DNA of 64,000 nucleotides, taken from positions 1,922,001 to 1,986,000 of the forward strand of contig JASISA010000010.1 in assembly GCA_031771865.1 (NCBI GenBank). Direction: 5' to 3'. The translations under genes and the position numbers were made by a program. This document shows positions 1 to 9,350 of the stretch, one piece after another. Numbering within the stretch: the stretch's first letter is position 1; every line of letters begins with the position of its first letter. The notes below the pieces were generated by a model, which worked only from the letters and a program-made list of their open reading frames with translations, was not told the DNA's origin and ran no database searches. This stretch comes from Nothophaeocryptopus gaeumannii. Lineage: Eukaryota; Ascomycota; Dothideomycetes; Mycosphaerellales; Mycosphaerellaceae.

Positions 1-101
1 ACGAGATGGAATGGACTGCACTGGAACATGCTGGACCGGCCAACTGTGCGTACAATCGCAAATGATCACATGCACCCTTCACTCAAGCACCGAGAGCTTT
101 G

Positions 102-109
102 TATAAATA
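102..109 (+). promoter_or_regulatory. TATA-box-like element upstream of TAF5
   Basis: TATAAATA lies about 60 bases before the ATG at 169, a plausible core-promoter distance. It sits inside the open reading frame that runs upstream of that ATG, so if transcription starts here the upstream codons are not translated. It competes with the alternative that this stretch is the end of an intron (see the TAF5 entry). Confidence 0.35.
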
Positions 110-168
110 GCCTGTTCCCCTTGCTTTATGCGTTTCGTACATACTCACTAGCACAGTGGAGCCTCAAC

Positions 169-2256
169 ATGGTCAGGTATTCAGCTGACTCAAAATTCAA
201 GGTCCTCGAGTATCTGTCTAAGAAAGGGTACAGCCGAACAGAGGCTATGCTACGTCGCGAAAGCGCGAATACCGACGCCAATGGTAATCCGATCGCCACC
301 TCCATCGAGGAGATGGGCGGGAAGCGATACGGCCGTGCCTTCGAGCTCACTCAGAACTGGGTGGACAACGTGCTGGACATCTACAAGCCCGAGCTAAAGA
401 GACTATTATGGCCTCTCTTTGTCTACTCTTTCCTGGAGTGCATAAGCGATCACTACTCTCGCGACGGCCAAGAATTCTTCCAGCGATTCCGGGAATCTTT
501 CGAGTCGGAATGTGGTGATCATATCCGAACGCTGTCAACAATTTACGAAGCAGAACACGTGCAACAGAACGACATTGCGCAGGTTTATCGGAATAACAAG
601 TACCGTCTGTCTCTCAGCACCATGGCGTACCAGCTACTGCTTGCATTCTTGGAAGCCAAAGAGAACGAGGGGGGCAAGATCATTCTCAACATCATCCAAA
701 GTAATATGGACATCAAAACCGTTGACCGAGCAGCTGCTGGTGGCGAGCGAAGCCTCACGAAGCTTCTCGCTAACCGCGATGGGACTCAAGACGCACCCGC
801 GGAAGACGAAGGCATTCCTGGGCATAATCCAGGGTCTGCGAATCTCGATCCAAAAGCACCAGCAGTGCTCTCGAAGCTTACGCTTGGACTGTTGCCCATG
901 GAGTCAGACTTGATGGAAGACGTGAAGGCGGAGTTGCAAGATCATGACTCATCACATCCACCCGGCCCTGGGCAAGACTCGCTTTTGAACCAATTTGAAA
1001 ACTCCGACCGCATCAAGCGAGAGCCGCTCGACGATGCACCACCGCGAGAAGCCCTTCCATACCCACCTTCGACCGCACGCGACGTCGCAATGGAAATCCA
1101 AAGAGTCAAAGAGAACAGAGACCGCTTCCGGATAGACGCTCGCACAGGAGGCGTCGGACCTGGAGTGAGCGTGACAATGTTCACGTTCCACAACACATTT
1201 GACAGCATCAATTGCATTGAATTTTCAGGTGACAACAGCCTGGTAGCTGCTGGTACTGCAGAATCTTACATCAGAGTCTGGTCGCTTGATAACCGAGCTC
1301 TTACATCTCCTACGGACCCGCCATCATTCCAAGCCTCATCTTCACGAAGACTGGTTGGCCACTCAGGTCCAGTGTACGCACTTTCGTTCTCACCTTCGAT
1401 TGCCCTTCCAGAACCAACAACGAACGGGCATACCAACAACACTGCTTCGTCTGACTCACAGCCTCGATATATGCTCTCCGGCTCCGCTGATGGCACGATC
1501 CGGCTATGGTCACTTGACACTTGGACCAACTTGGTCGTCTATCGTTCCCACAACATGCCTGTCTGGGACGTGCAATTCTCACCTTTCGGCCACTACTTTG
1601 TATCATGCTCGGCAGATCGCACAGCACGAATGTGGAGCACACCTCAAATTTCGCCTCTGCGTATCTTTGCAGGACATGACTCCGACGTTGAGACGGTTTG
1701 CTGGCATCCCAACAGCGCCTACATCTTCACAGCATCTGGAGGAGGCGATCGAACAGTGCGTATGTGGGACGTTCAACGAGGCCAAGCAGTGCGTATGTTC
1801 ACTGGTCATGCCGGCAATGTCACGGCGCTCTCATGTGCACCAAACGGCCAATTCGTCGCAAGCGCAGATGACCGAGGCGAGATCATTCTCTGGAATCTCG
1901 CTACCGGTCGACTGACCAAGCGCATGCGTGGCCACAGCCGTGGTGGCATCTGGAGCCTGGACTGGAGCGTTGAGTCTACAGTACTCGTGTCGGGCGGCGC
2001 TGACGGCACTGTACGCGTCTGGGATGTTCAGTCGAATAAAGACGACAAGGGCAAAGAGGTGGGTCAAGGTGGAACTGGTATCCAAATTGACGGTAAGACT
2101 GTTGGTGGTGGTGCCGTTCAGAAGAGCAAGGCCAAGAAAGATGTCGTCGTCTCGCCAGATCAGATCTCAGCATTCCCGACGAAGAAGAGCCCAGTCTACA
2201 ACGTTCGGTTCACACAGATGAATCTGATCATGGCTGGTGGTGCTTACCTGCCTTGA
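169..2256 (+). CDS. TAF5: Transcription initiation factor TFIID subunit 5 (TAF5; also SAGA)
   Basis: TAF5 is the WD40 scaffold subunit of TFIID and, in fungi, of SAGA; it acts in the nucleus in RNA polymerase II initiation. The order of domains is complete: a LisH segment at the start (VLEYLSKKGYSRTEAMLRRE), the TAF5 NTD2 helical domain (from GRAFELTQNWVDNVL to about NIIQSNMDIKTVDR), an acidic linker, then a C-terminal beta-propeller of six clear WD repeats (for example SGSADGTIRLWSL, SADRTARMWS, GADGTVRVWDV) closed by a final strand ending MAGGAYLP, the typical TAF5 C-terminus. The frame is open from base 28, with ATGs at 28 and 169; I chose 169. The bases just before the LisH (GCTGAC then AAG at 199-201) also look like a branch point and acceptor, so the first exon could lie outside the window. 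The identification is secure; the 5' end is not. Confidence 0.93.
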   Translation: MVRYSADSKFKVLEYLSKKGYSRTEAMLRRESANTDANGNPIATSIEEMGGKRYGRAFELTQNWVDNVLDIYKPELKRLLWPLFVYSFLECISDHYSRDGQEFFQRFRESFESECGDHIRTLSTIYEAEHVQQNDIAQVYRNNKYRLSLSTMAYQLLLAFLEAKENEGGKIILNIIQSNMDIKTVDRAAAGGERSLTKLLANRDGTQDAPAEDEGIPGHNPGSANLDPKAPAVLSKLTLGLLPMESDLMEDVKAELQDHDSSHPPGPGQDSLLNQFENSDRIKREPLDDAPPREALPYPPSTARDVAMEIQRVKENRDRFRIDARTGGVGPGVSVTMFTFHNTFDSINCIEFSGDNSLVAAGTAESYIRVWSLDNRALTSPTDPPSFQASSSRRLVGHSGPVYALSFSPSIALPEPTTNGHTNNTASSDSQPRYMLSGSADGTIRLWSLDTWTNLVVYRSHNMPVWDVQFSPFGHYFVSCSADRTARMWSTPQISPLRIFAGHDSDVETVCWHPNSAYIFTASGGGDRTVRMWDVQRGQAVRMFTGHAGNVTALSCAPNGQFVASADDRGEIILWNLATGRLTKRMRGHSRGGIWSLDWSVESTVLVSGGADGTVRVWDVQSNKDDKGKEVGQGGTGIQIDGKTVGGGAVQKSKAKKDVVVSPDQISAFPTKKSPVYNVRFTQMNLIMAGGAYLP

Positions 2257-2440
2257 TGAGTTCAGCTTGGAGGTAGGATCTTTAGCATGGCGTTTCGGAA
2301 ATCAAAGCAGCATTGGGAACGGATTCTGATACCATCAGCAAGCAGGATTGAGGAGAGACATGATTACGGGGCGGTGAGTATCCATCACCAAAGCATGGGT
2401 ACTGATACTGCACTCTGGAGTAGGACAATTGACGAAAATA
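2257..2440. other. TAF5 3' flank
   Basis: Short non-coding stretch after the TAF5 stop. If the minus-strand candidate at 2441-2764 is real, the two genes are convergent here. I see no repeat or RNA gene. Confidence 0.4.
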
Positions 2441-2764
2441 TCACATGATTGCGAGCTTCGCATGCCCGATTCCGTCTCCCGTTGCTCTACAACTCGCGCC
2501 ACAATCTTCTCCTCTATCCGGTGGCTTGCCCTCGCAAGCCATCAAGTTCGAGCCACAGCATGTGCCACTGTAACTACTCCATTGAGTGATGATCAACACT
2601 TCGTGGGGAGAAGCCACATCACGATCGACGTTGCATTGTGGCAGTGCAGTCCACACGAGCAAGCTGACCAGAACGACAGCTGTGAGAGCACGCCAAGGAA
2701 CGATACGCGAACCGTGAAGCTGCATGCCTGCAGCTCTGTGCATGTGAAGTCTGGTTTCGCTCAT
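2441..2764 (-). CDS. Candidate small cysteine-rich secreted protein
   Basis: An unspliced 107-residue frame. Near its N-terminus is a hydrophobic stretch (ALTAVVLVSLLVWTALP) after basic residues, reading like a signal peptide, best if translation starts at the second in-frame Met (MQLHGS). The remaining ~63 residues hold six cysteines spaced C-x24-CC-x6-C-x10-C-x3-C, an even number as expected for disulfide-bonded small secreted fungal proteins. I recognise no family. Arguments against it: it is short, it sits in the 3' flank of TAF5, and a plus-strand frame of similar length (2429-2779) overlaps it. If real, it would be an extracellular protein of unknown role; effector-like is only an inference from architecture. 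Confidence 0.35.
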   Translation of the reverse strand: MSETRLHMHRAAGMQLHGSRIVPWRALTAVVLVSLLVWTALPQCNVDRDVASPHEVLIITQWSSYSGTCCGSNLMACEGKPPDRGEDCGASCRATGDGIGHAKLAIM

Positions 2765-3187
2765 CTTGGCAGCAGCTGACGGTCGGCAGCAACCTTACGT
2801 GTCGTCCACTAGCTTTATTGGGAAGTTGGCGCCAACTTCTTCGAGGCGGTGACGTAGCGTGCGAGGACGATTGGCAGGGATTCCAAGTTTCGAGGTGAGC
2901 TTTGGAGAAGTCAATCTCCACACGGGTTGATCTGGCGATCGGCGTCCTGGCGGAGGCTTGACGTCGTCGCGTGGTTGGTATCACGACGATGATGATGTAT
3001 GAGCGTCGCCAGAGATAGCAGAGGCTGGGAGGTATATGTAGGTAGCCTGCCTTGAGCGCTGAGATGTTGTTTTCTATATCAATCTCTCCAAGAGGATTTC
3101 AGGATATTCACAGTGTATCCAGCCGGCATAACAACACGCACAATCCGCAACGGAACCAGATACAACTCCGATCCAGATAACATCAGA
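2765..3187. other. Intergenic region before the short conserved gene
   Basis: Promoter region for the plus-strand gene starting at 3188 and possibly for the minus-strand Cys-rich candidate. I see no convincing coding signal, repeat or RNA. Confidence 0.4.
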
Positions 3188-3656
3188 ATGGCACGAACAG
3201 TGAAGACTACCAAGACGCGCTCCACCGGGAAGCCTTCCCTCCTTTCCCGCCTGAGGAATCGCAACCAGGCGAAAGTCACTACCACCCAATCCACCAACCC
3301 GATTACTGGCAACACCACCACTACTCAGAAGACAACTACGCATCCTAATGGAGTCGGTCACAGAGGTCATGGAGGTGAGGGACCTCTCGCGAGCAACCAT
3401 GAGACCCATTATACGAGTGGAGCTACGCCGGTGCACCACCATAAGAGGAAGCCATCTATGGGAGATAAGGTCGCTGGGGCTATGACGAAGCTGAAGGGAA
3501 GCTTGACGAACAAGTCTGGGAAGAAGGTAAGACACATTGTATGCAACGTGCATGAAGGGAAATATGCTAACGATTACACAGGCTGCTGGCACTCGCCGCA
3601 TGCACGGCACGGACGGTCGTGGAAGCCACAACAAGAAGCGGACTGTCGTGGCATAG
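3188..3656 (+). CDS. Short basic conserved fungal protein with AAGTRRMHGTDGRG C-terminus
   Basis: Two exons, 3188-3526 and 3582-3656, joined across a 55-nt intron (GTAAGA donor, GCTAACGA branch, ACAG acceptor), give 137 residues. The N-terminal half is basic and Thr-rich (repeated TTT/TTQ runs). The end carries a conserved block: MGDKVAGAMTKLKGSLTNKS, then across the splice GKK|AAGTRRMHGTDGRGSH. From memory this GDKV-GAM-KLKGSL...AAGTRRM-GTDGRG block recurs in small proteins of many filamentous ascomycetes, which supports the exon join because the motif spans it. I know no defined function. The protein has no signal peptide or membrane segment and is probably intracellular. Confidence 0.8.
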
Positions 3657-4464
3657 ACGACTTCTTATTATTTACTTCGCATGCGACACATCCATGATAC
3701 GATTTGAGACGGACTTTGACGAAGCTACTTGTACGATTTTGCAATATCTAGCGATACCCATTCCAGTGAGAGAGCGAGAGACGAGATCATTTAGTGTTTT
3801 GATAGTTGAAATGAGAATGCTACGCATTACCATCAAACACACGGTTCCAGAACTCTATCACGCGTCTTCCAAAAAGTCTATGAACAACTTGGCGCGACCT
3901 CGTGGTCGATGACGGATTCTCTTCCACCTTGCGTTCGATTAAGACATTGAACGACCAGACGAGATTCATGCGTCTGACGATAGCCTTTATGTCTCTCCCC
4001 CGAGAGGAAGCTTCTTGCACAACTCTTACCCTGCACCCTTGACACCGCACGCACAATGACCGCATACCACAAAGAGATCAGCCAATATACACAACGTACA
4101 TCTGCGCATGTCGTTCAAACGCCGCTCGCAGCCGAATCCGTGAATTCTAGAATACCTTATCACGAATGGAACAGGTGCTTGCGAGTCATTAGACCAGAAG
4201 ATCAAACATCTCGAGTCAAAAGCCAAACACCTTATCCCAGCAGCGCGGCGATGTTCGCTTCGATTCGCGATTGTGTGACACTTACCTGCCCTGCATATTG
4301 GTCGCAGTTGATCGCATGGTCCTGACCGAAGGGTCGTGGAGGAGAGGGATATGGGATTTGCGAATTCGCAACATTGCGACTTCCCTCTTTTTTTCCTTCT
4401 TGACGAACGATGCGGCACGGACTGATTGATACTGCATGGAAAGGAGATGGAATGATACCTTCGG
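3657..4464. other. Intergenic region, no gene seen
   Basis: About 0.8 kb with only short overlapping frames on both strands and no coherent domain. It probably holds the 3' UTR of the preceding gene and the promoter of the rhodopsin-domain gene. Confidence 0.5.
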
Positions 4465-5921
4465 ATGATGACGATGATGGAGAGACCATGGGATCTGCTC
4501 TGGAAGTGCTCGATACTTTTCGCTTTGGCCACTACTGCTCAAGCCCAGAACTTTCAAAGCGATGGCAACAATACGACCATTCCTCAGAATGAAAACAATA
4601 CCATCGATGTCACAACATACACCCTCTTCGCCATCGCTTCCTTTTTCGTCCCAATCCGCATTCTCTCGCGCCTTCCATGGCTACGAGGAGCAGGACCTGG
4701 ATGGGACGATGCCACAATATTGGGAAGTCTGGTTTGCGCGGCGGCTATGACTGTTGTTGCGTATTTTCAGCTACAGCACGGGCTGCGGAGGGATGATTTG
4801 GAGGTATCGAAGGTAGATTTGAGGTTGTTGTTGTTGGTATGTTTGTCTCATTGTAGTTTTGAGGATTGAGTAGTGTTGATGAGATCCAACAGTGGTCGTA
4901 TATCAGTCAACCGCTTTACGTCGCTATAACGTTCACTGCGAAGATATCACTTGTGCTGCTTTGCGTTCGAATCTCCAGCGACCCCGAACGAAGACGCTCA
5001 ATCTTTCGAATCATCTGCTACGTCGTGACGGCCTCTCTCATCCTGGCGGCAGTGGCTCTCATGCTGGCATCGATCTTTCAATGCCAACCAATCTCGTATG
5101 CCTGGAGACAAAATGTTCCTGAAGCAAGCGGGAGTTGTATGGACCACAGGACTCTGGACTTTGCGATATCCGGCTTGAACATCGCATTTAACCTTGCAGT
5201 CATCCTCCTCCCAATTCCCCAGTTCTTCATCGGAGAAACGACAGAACGAGCACCAACACACAAGAAATTCGGCCGTACCCTCTTCCTCCTCTCCGGATTG
5301 GGTATCCTCGCGATTTCCATTGTGCGACTCAGCAAGATCTCCTCCTTCTCCACCACCGCCCTCTCCCACAACCCAACACTCGCCTTATCCCCCCTATCCC
5401 TCTGGACCCTCATCGAATCCTACACCACCCTAATCTTCGCTAACATCCCCACCTTCCTCTCCTCGCTCCATACCATCTTCACCCTCGCCTCCCGGAAAAA
5501 TTGGATCCGCCTCTCCTTCCGCTCCTCCTCCTCACCCACATTAACAGGCGACGACCGTCGCTCCTCCTCCGCCGCTTCTTTCCGTCGACGCCTCAAAACA
5601 CCCAATCCGCACTCTCCCTCGCCGCACTCTCCCTCGCCGCAGCTCGTTCGTCGGAGTACGGCGAACGGGAAGCGATTGGACGATACTTTGAATCGTATAG
5701 AGAAAGCGTCTGGAGAAGGGAGGAAGACGGATTCCGTGCCGACTTTGCCAGAAATGGCGATGTTGCGGGAGAGTCAGGTTCTTGATCTTCGGGAAAGTGT
5801 AAGGGAGGGCTTGAGGGAGAAGTGGGATTGGTTAGACTTGGAAAAAGAAGAGGTGGACGGGAATGAATGGGGCAGGATAGGGAAGAAGTGGGAGGAGAGG
5901 GGGAGTTATTTGACTGTTTAG
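4465..5921 (+). CDS. Fungal rhodopsin-domain integral membrane protein (PTH11-related)
   Basis: Exons 4465-4836 and 4893-5921 around a 56-nt intron give about 466 residues. It starts with a signal sequence (CSILFALATTAQAQ) followed by a short N-glycosylation-prone ectodomain (NNTT, NNT), then seven hydrophobic helices with the family hallmark GPGWDDATIL after the first cytoplasmic loop and a Cys-containing extracellular loop (FQCQPISYAW). The cytoplasmic tail is long, Ser/Pro-rich (a duplicated PHSPSPHSPSP stretch) and charged at the end. This matches the fungal rhodopsin domain of plasma-membrane proteins related to PTH11, often thought to sense surfaces or nutrients; the ligand is unknown. 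The CFEM domain of true PTH11 is absent. Several in-frame ATGs (4465, 4468, 4474, 4477) make the exact start uncertain. Its end lies 124 bp from the convergent gene at 6046. Confidence 0.85.
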
Positions 5922-6045
5922 ATATATCCACCCAGGATAGATGGATATTCGTTAACGATTTGATTCGATTCGATCTGTACATTCCTTGTCTCGCAAGGTT
6001 CGATTGGGTATCATAGTCATCATCACATTATCAGGAGCCCATTCG

Positions 6046-9000
6046 TCAAGCCTCAGGCTTTTCTAGCTGCAGCCTGCGAACAAGACGCCGCCGATCTGGA
6101 TACACTCGCAGATGTCCAGAAGCCTTCTTAGACTGAATCAACTGCTTCGCCTCCTGCAACCTCTCAAAGATTTTCTGCATTCGAGAGTCAATCTCGGTGC
6201 CGTGAATATATCCCTGCTCTGAACCGATCCGATATTGTTTGACAGGTCCACGCCGAACGATCTGGACAATATTTCGCGCTGGTTTTCCCACTACAAACTC
6301 TGGTTCTCTCCATCTCGCGAGAATGTCATCTAATACCTCCAAAGTTCGATCGAGATGTTGGAGGGTGTTGGTATCGCTGGCCACAAGAGGCGAATTGTAT
6401 TTCATGACCGTGTCTGGATTCTGTTGTACCTCCGAGATGATAAAGTCTTCCTGTTCAAGCTGCTTTTGTTCCAGCTTGACTTCGACTTGGTCGCGCGATG
6501 CATGGGCGTATGCCAGTGTGAGAGGCGAGCTGGTTGTATCATCTTCAACAATCGCTGGCACGGCAGGTGTATTAGTGACCACTTCAGCAGCGGCGTCGTT
6601 CAGCGTTGATCCATCCAGGCCAGAGTGTTGTTCGTAAAGCTCATCTGTTTCGCGAATGTCAGGCTCCTGATCGCATGAAAGGGCTATGAAATGATCGTTT
6701 GAGTCCACCGAAGAGGGTATTGTAAGATCATCGTCGGCGGCAGTGGGCAGAGCAACACTGCTAGCGAGGCCTTGGCATAGATTGTGGACAGGAGGGCCCA
6801 CTGGTGCGTGTTCTGTCGTCTGCTCAGACTTCGAATGCTCGTCGCGCGTTTCCGAGAACCCAAAAGGCATGTAGGGCCTCGAGACACGTTCAACATCGTG
6901 CAGTAGCTGCGGCGCCACTGTGGTATCATCTTGATCAGCCGAGCTGAAAAGATGGACGGATTCGAGCTCTTCCAGTGGTGTGTCTTGGGTCAGCCCGCTC
7001 TCCCGGAATTGATCAGTACCAGCAGATGAGAATGTCTTCGGCCGGCTGATCTGCTTCCAATGACTGCCTTGTTTGATCGCCGGGGGCCGAAATCGTGGAT
7101 TTTGTGTCCACTGTAGAACTCGAAATCTTGCACGACGAAATTCCTGCTCCTGGGAGCCCATGACAGCTCGTACATCATGTGCAGTTTCGTGGTAAGTCTT
7201 CAACCTCTCCGGCAGGACATTCTCTTTCCACAGCTTCCACACCGCCTGATCTAAGCGCTCGGCCGTATCGCTCCCTTCAATCTTTCGTACCAGGCCCAGA
7301 ATATAGCGAAACTGCACAGCTGAGGGTCGTTTGCCCTCCTTGAGGGACCTTGCCACCCCAGCAGTGACCATAGCTCGGGTCATCACGCTGTTGATCGGTG
7401 CTCCACGGTCTTGCAGGAAGCGATAGCACTCCCAAACGCGCCTGTATGCTACTCTTGACGTGATGTGCTTTGACCGAGCAAACTCAAAGGCCATGAGATG
7501 CACGAGATCTACATGTGCTGGCGGAATACTGAACCCTCCTCTAGAACGGTCTGGCAAAGGAATGATATCCTCAGCCGTCTGTCGCTGTAGGATGGGCCAG
7601 AGCTTGTAGGTAGCAACTTTGCCTTCTCGAGCCAGCGCCACAGGGAGTGATGCACATGTGCTCAACGGTACCGAGGGCACCCGCACGAAGATACGATGGG
7701 CGAAAGCTGTGCTGGCTTTACCGTGTCCTTCCAGAAAGTAAGGAATGAGACGCTCGGCCAAGCCAGCAGGAACGCCGAGCTGCGGTCGTCGATAGAGCTC
7801 TTCAAATAACATAGCAATGGTGTGCTTGCTATCCGCACGGCATCTCATCGCTACGGTGAATAAGCAGTTTGTCCATTGTCCGTATGAGACGCCATGGTTT
7901 TGCAGCGCGCAGAGCAAATTGATCCTGGGGTCGACAGAATCCTTACAATCGTCTCTTGGTCTGAAACGCCGCCATTGCAACTCTCGATAGTATATTGCTA
8001 TTGACACCGCTTGCTCTTGGGGTGGATTCGACCGGTAACGAAGCCTTTTGTTGCTGAGCTGCGGATGGTTGATGTCCACAACTGTTATCTCTGCATCGTT
8101 GCACTGATTGGCGAGCAGATGAGGAAGCCAATGCTTGAGAAGGATCTGACATAAGATGTGCTTGGGTAACGTGGCTAGATGTCTCGCTGCAGTTGATGGC
8201 CGCTCGGTATGGGAGGCGAGAATCTCATAAATATTTTGCCAGGCTGGATGTGAGCGGTCTCCTCCCTGCAGTCGCGCACATTTGCGCAAGCAAAGTAGCC
8301 AGTGCTCAATGCTTTCCGGTAGTTGATCGAATTTCCCAACGCCCATAGCGCTCTGCTTGAACAGGTATTTGGTACCGGCGATGCACATTGAAGTGAGCGA
8401 ATCCATATCTGGCACGGCGTCCAGTATGCGTATGATGGCAGAGGTGCTGACACGCCCAAGCAAAACAGCAATGGCTTCAAGCACCTCGTCGTCGTCCACC
8501 GTCCGTAGAATGACCTTGTCCAATAGTAGAGCAAAGAGAGGCTGCGACGTGTCTCTTGTCCATGTTCTGGGTACCAGCCAATGGGCAAGACGCGCAAGAT
8601 TCCTTGCTCCTCGCTCATTCACGTTGCTCTTTAAGAATTCGATGACCTCCCGGAGATGATATTCCTGCACATCGCCCAGCTCTTGATTGCGAGTAAGCAA
8701 CTCCTCGAAAGCAGCTCTGCTCTCGGCAACTGGATCGCGCGTTGGCTCCTTCATTTCGATGAAGCTCTCAAACACATCATCTTCCCGCCTCTTCCGCTTC
8801 GGAAACATCCAGTGCTCGTCTTTCTTTACTTTCGCGTATCCGGGAGGGCTCCATTTGAGGTCCTTTTGCGGGTCAAACGATCGTGCTCCGTGGCCTCCAA
8901 ATCCGAATAAAGCCCCAAAATCAGCTCCTCCAGATTGGACGCCTGCGCCCGCAGCACTCATGCCAATCCTCCTCTTCGAGAGACGGCGATGAGCCTCCAA

Positions 9001-9162
9001 TGGTCCAGGAATACTGCTGCCATATCTTCTGCCCTCAGCATGTCGTCGGTGGTGGGCATTGGAAACACGGAGGAAGCGATTGAAGGCTTCGTTCAGGACG
9101 TCGTCGGTAATCCAGAGGCACTGCTGAGAAGGCGACGACCTCAGAGCTGGCCGGCATGGCAT
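6046..9162 (-). CDS. Large PPR-like helical-repeat protein, probably mitochondrial
   Basis: A single 1038-residue frame. The N-terminus is rich in Arg, Ser and Ala with few acidic residues (MPCRPALRSSPSQQ..., RRHAEGRRYGS), fitting a mitochondrial presequence. The middle (about residues 150-680) is helical and resembles fungal pentatricopeptide-type proteins, for example the stretch around FARSKHITSRVAYRRVWECY and the following RGAPINSVMTRAMVTAGVA. The last third is acidic and low in structure, except for a conserved-looking C-terminal block (IVRRGPVKQYRIGSEQGYI) and a basic end. A role in mitochondrial RNA stability or translation would fit, supported by the divergent neighbour being a mitochondrial ribosomal protein, but I cannot name an orthologue. 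The start at 9162 leaves only 188 bp to the neighbour's first codon. Confidence 0.72.
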   Translation of the reverse strand: MPCRPALRSSPSQQCLWITDDVLNEAFNRFLRVSNAHHRRHAEGRRYGSSIPGPLEAHRRLSKRRIGMSAAGAGVQSGGADFGALFGFGGHGARSFDPQKDLKWSPPGYAKVKKDEHWMFPKRKRREDDVFESFIEMKEPTRDPVAESRAAFEELLTRNQELGDVQEYHLREVIEFLKSNVNERGARNLARLAHWLVPRTWTRDTSQPLFALLLDKVILRTVDDDEVLEAIAVLLGRVSTSAIIRILDAVPDMDSLTSMCIAGTKYLFKQSAMGVGKFDQLPESIEHWLLCLRKCARLQGGDRSHPAWQNIYEILASHTERPSTAARHLATLPKHILCQILLKHWLPHLLANQCNDAEITVVDINHPQLSNKRLRYRSNPPQEQAVSIAIYYRELQWRRFRPRDDCKDSVDPRINLLCALQNHGVSYGQWTNCLFTVAMRCRADSKHTIAMLFEELYRRPQLGVPAGLAERLIPYFLEGHGKASTAFAHRIFVRVPSVPLSTCASLPVALAREGKVATYKLWPILQRQTAEDIIPLPDRSRGGFSIPPAHVDLVHLMAFEFARSKHITSRVAYRRVWECYRFLQDRGAPINSVMTRAMVTAGVARSLKEGKRPSAVQFRYILGLVRKIEGSDTAERLDQAVWKLWKENVLPERLKTYHETAHDVRAVMGSQEQEFRRARFRVLQWTQNPRFRPPAIKQGSHWKQISRPKTFSSAGTDQFRESGLTQDTPLEELESVHLFSSADQDDTTVAPQLLHDVERVSRPYMPFGFSETRDEHSKSEQTTEHAPVGPPVHNLCQGLASSVALPTAADDDLTIPSSVDSNDHFIALSCDQEPDIRETDELYEQHSGLDGSTLNDAAAEVVTNTPAVPAIVEDDTTSSPLTLAYAHASRDQVEVKLEQKQLEQEDFIISEVQQNPDTVMKYNSPLVASDTNTLQHLDRTLEVLDDILARWREPEFVVGKPARNIVQIVRRGPVKQYRIGSEQGYIHGTEIDSRMQKIFERLQEAKQLIQSKKASGHLRVYPDRRRLVRRLQLEKPEA

Positions 9163-9350
9163 AGCAGGTCCTAGTCGTTATTGCGGTGGCATTGGGTCGT
9201 GTGCTTCCTCCGGAGAGTGCATTCGAGTGGAGGGGCTTCGGAGGTGGTCAGCAACGCCGCAGTCGAAAGTCTTGGCTCGATGAGATCCAACTTCGAGATC
9301 GGAGGACTGGATGAGATATCCATACACATCGCAAAATGATAATAAGATCA
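9163..9350. promoter_or_regulatory. Compact divergent promoter between two mitochondrial genes
   Basis: The 188 bp between the start of the PPR-like gene (minus, 9162) and the first exon of uS2m (plus, 9351) must serve both. I see no TATA box. The arrangement suggests shared control of two nucleus-encoded mitochondrial translation genes, an inference from position only. Confidence 0.5.
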
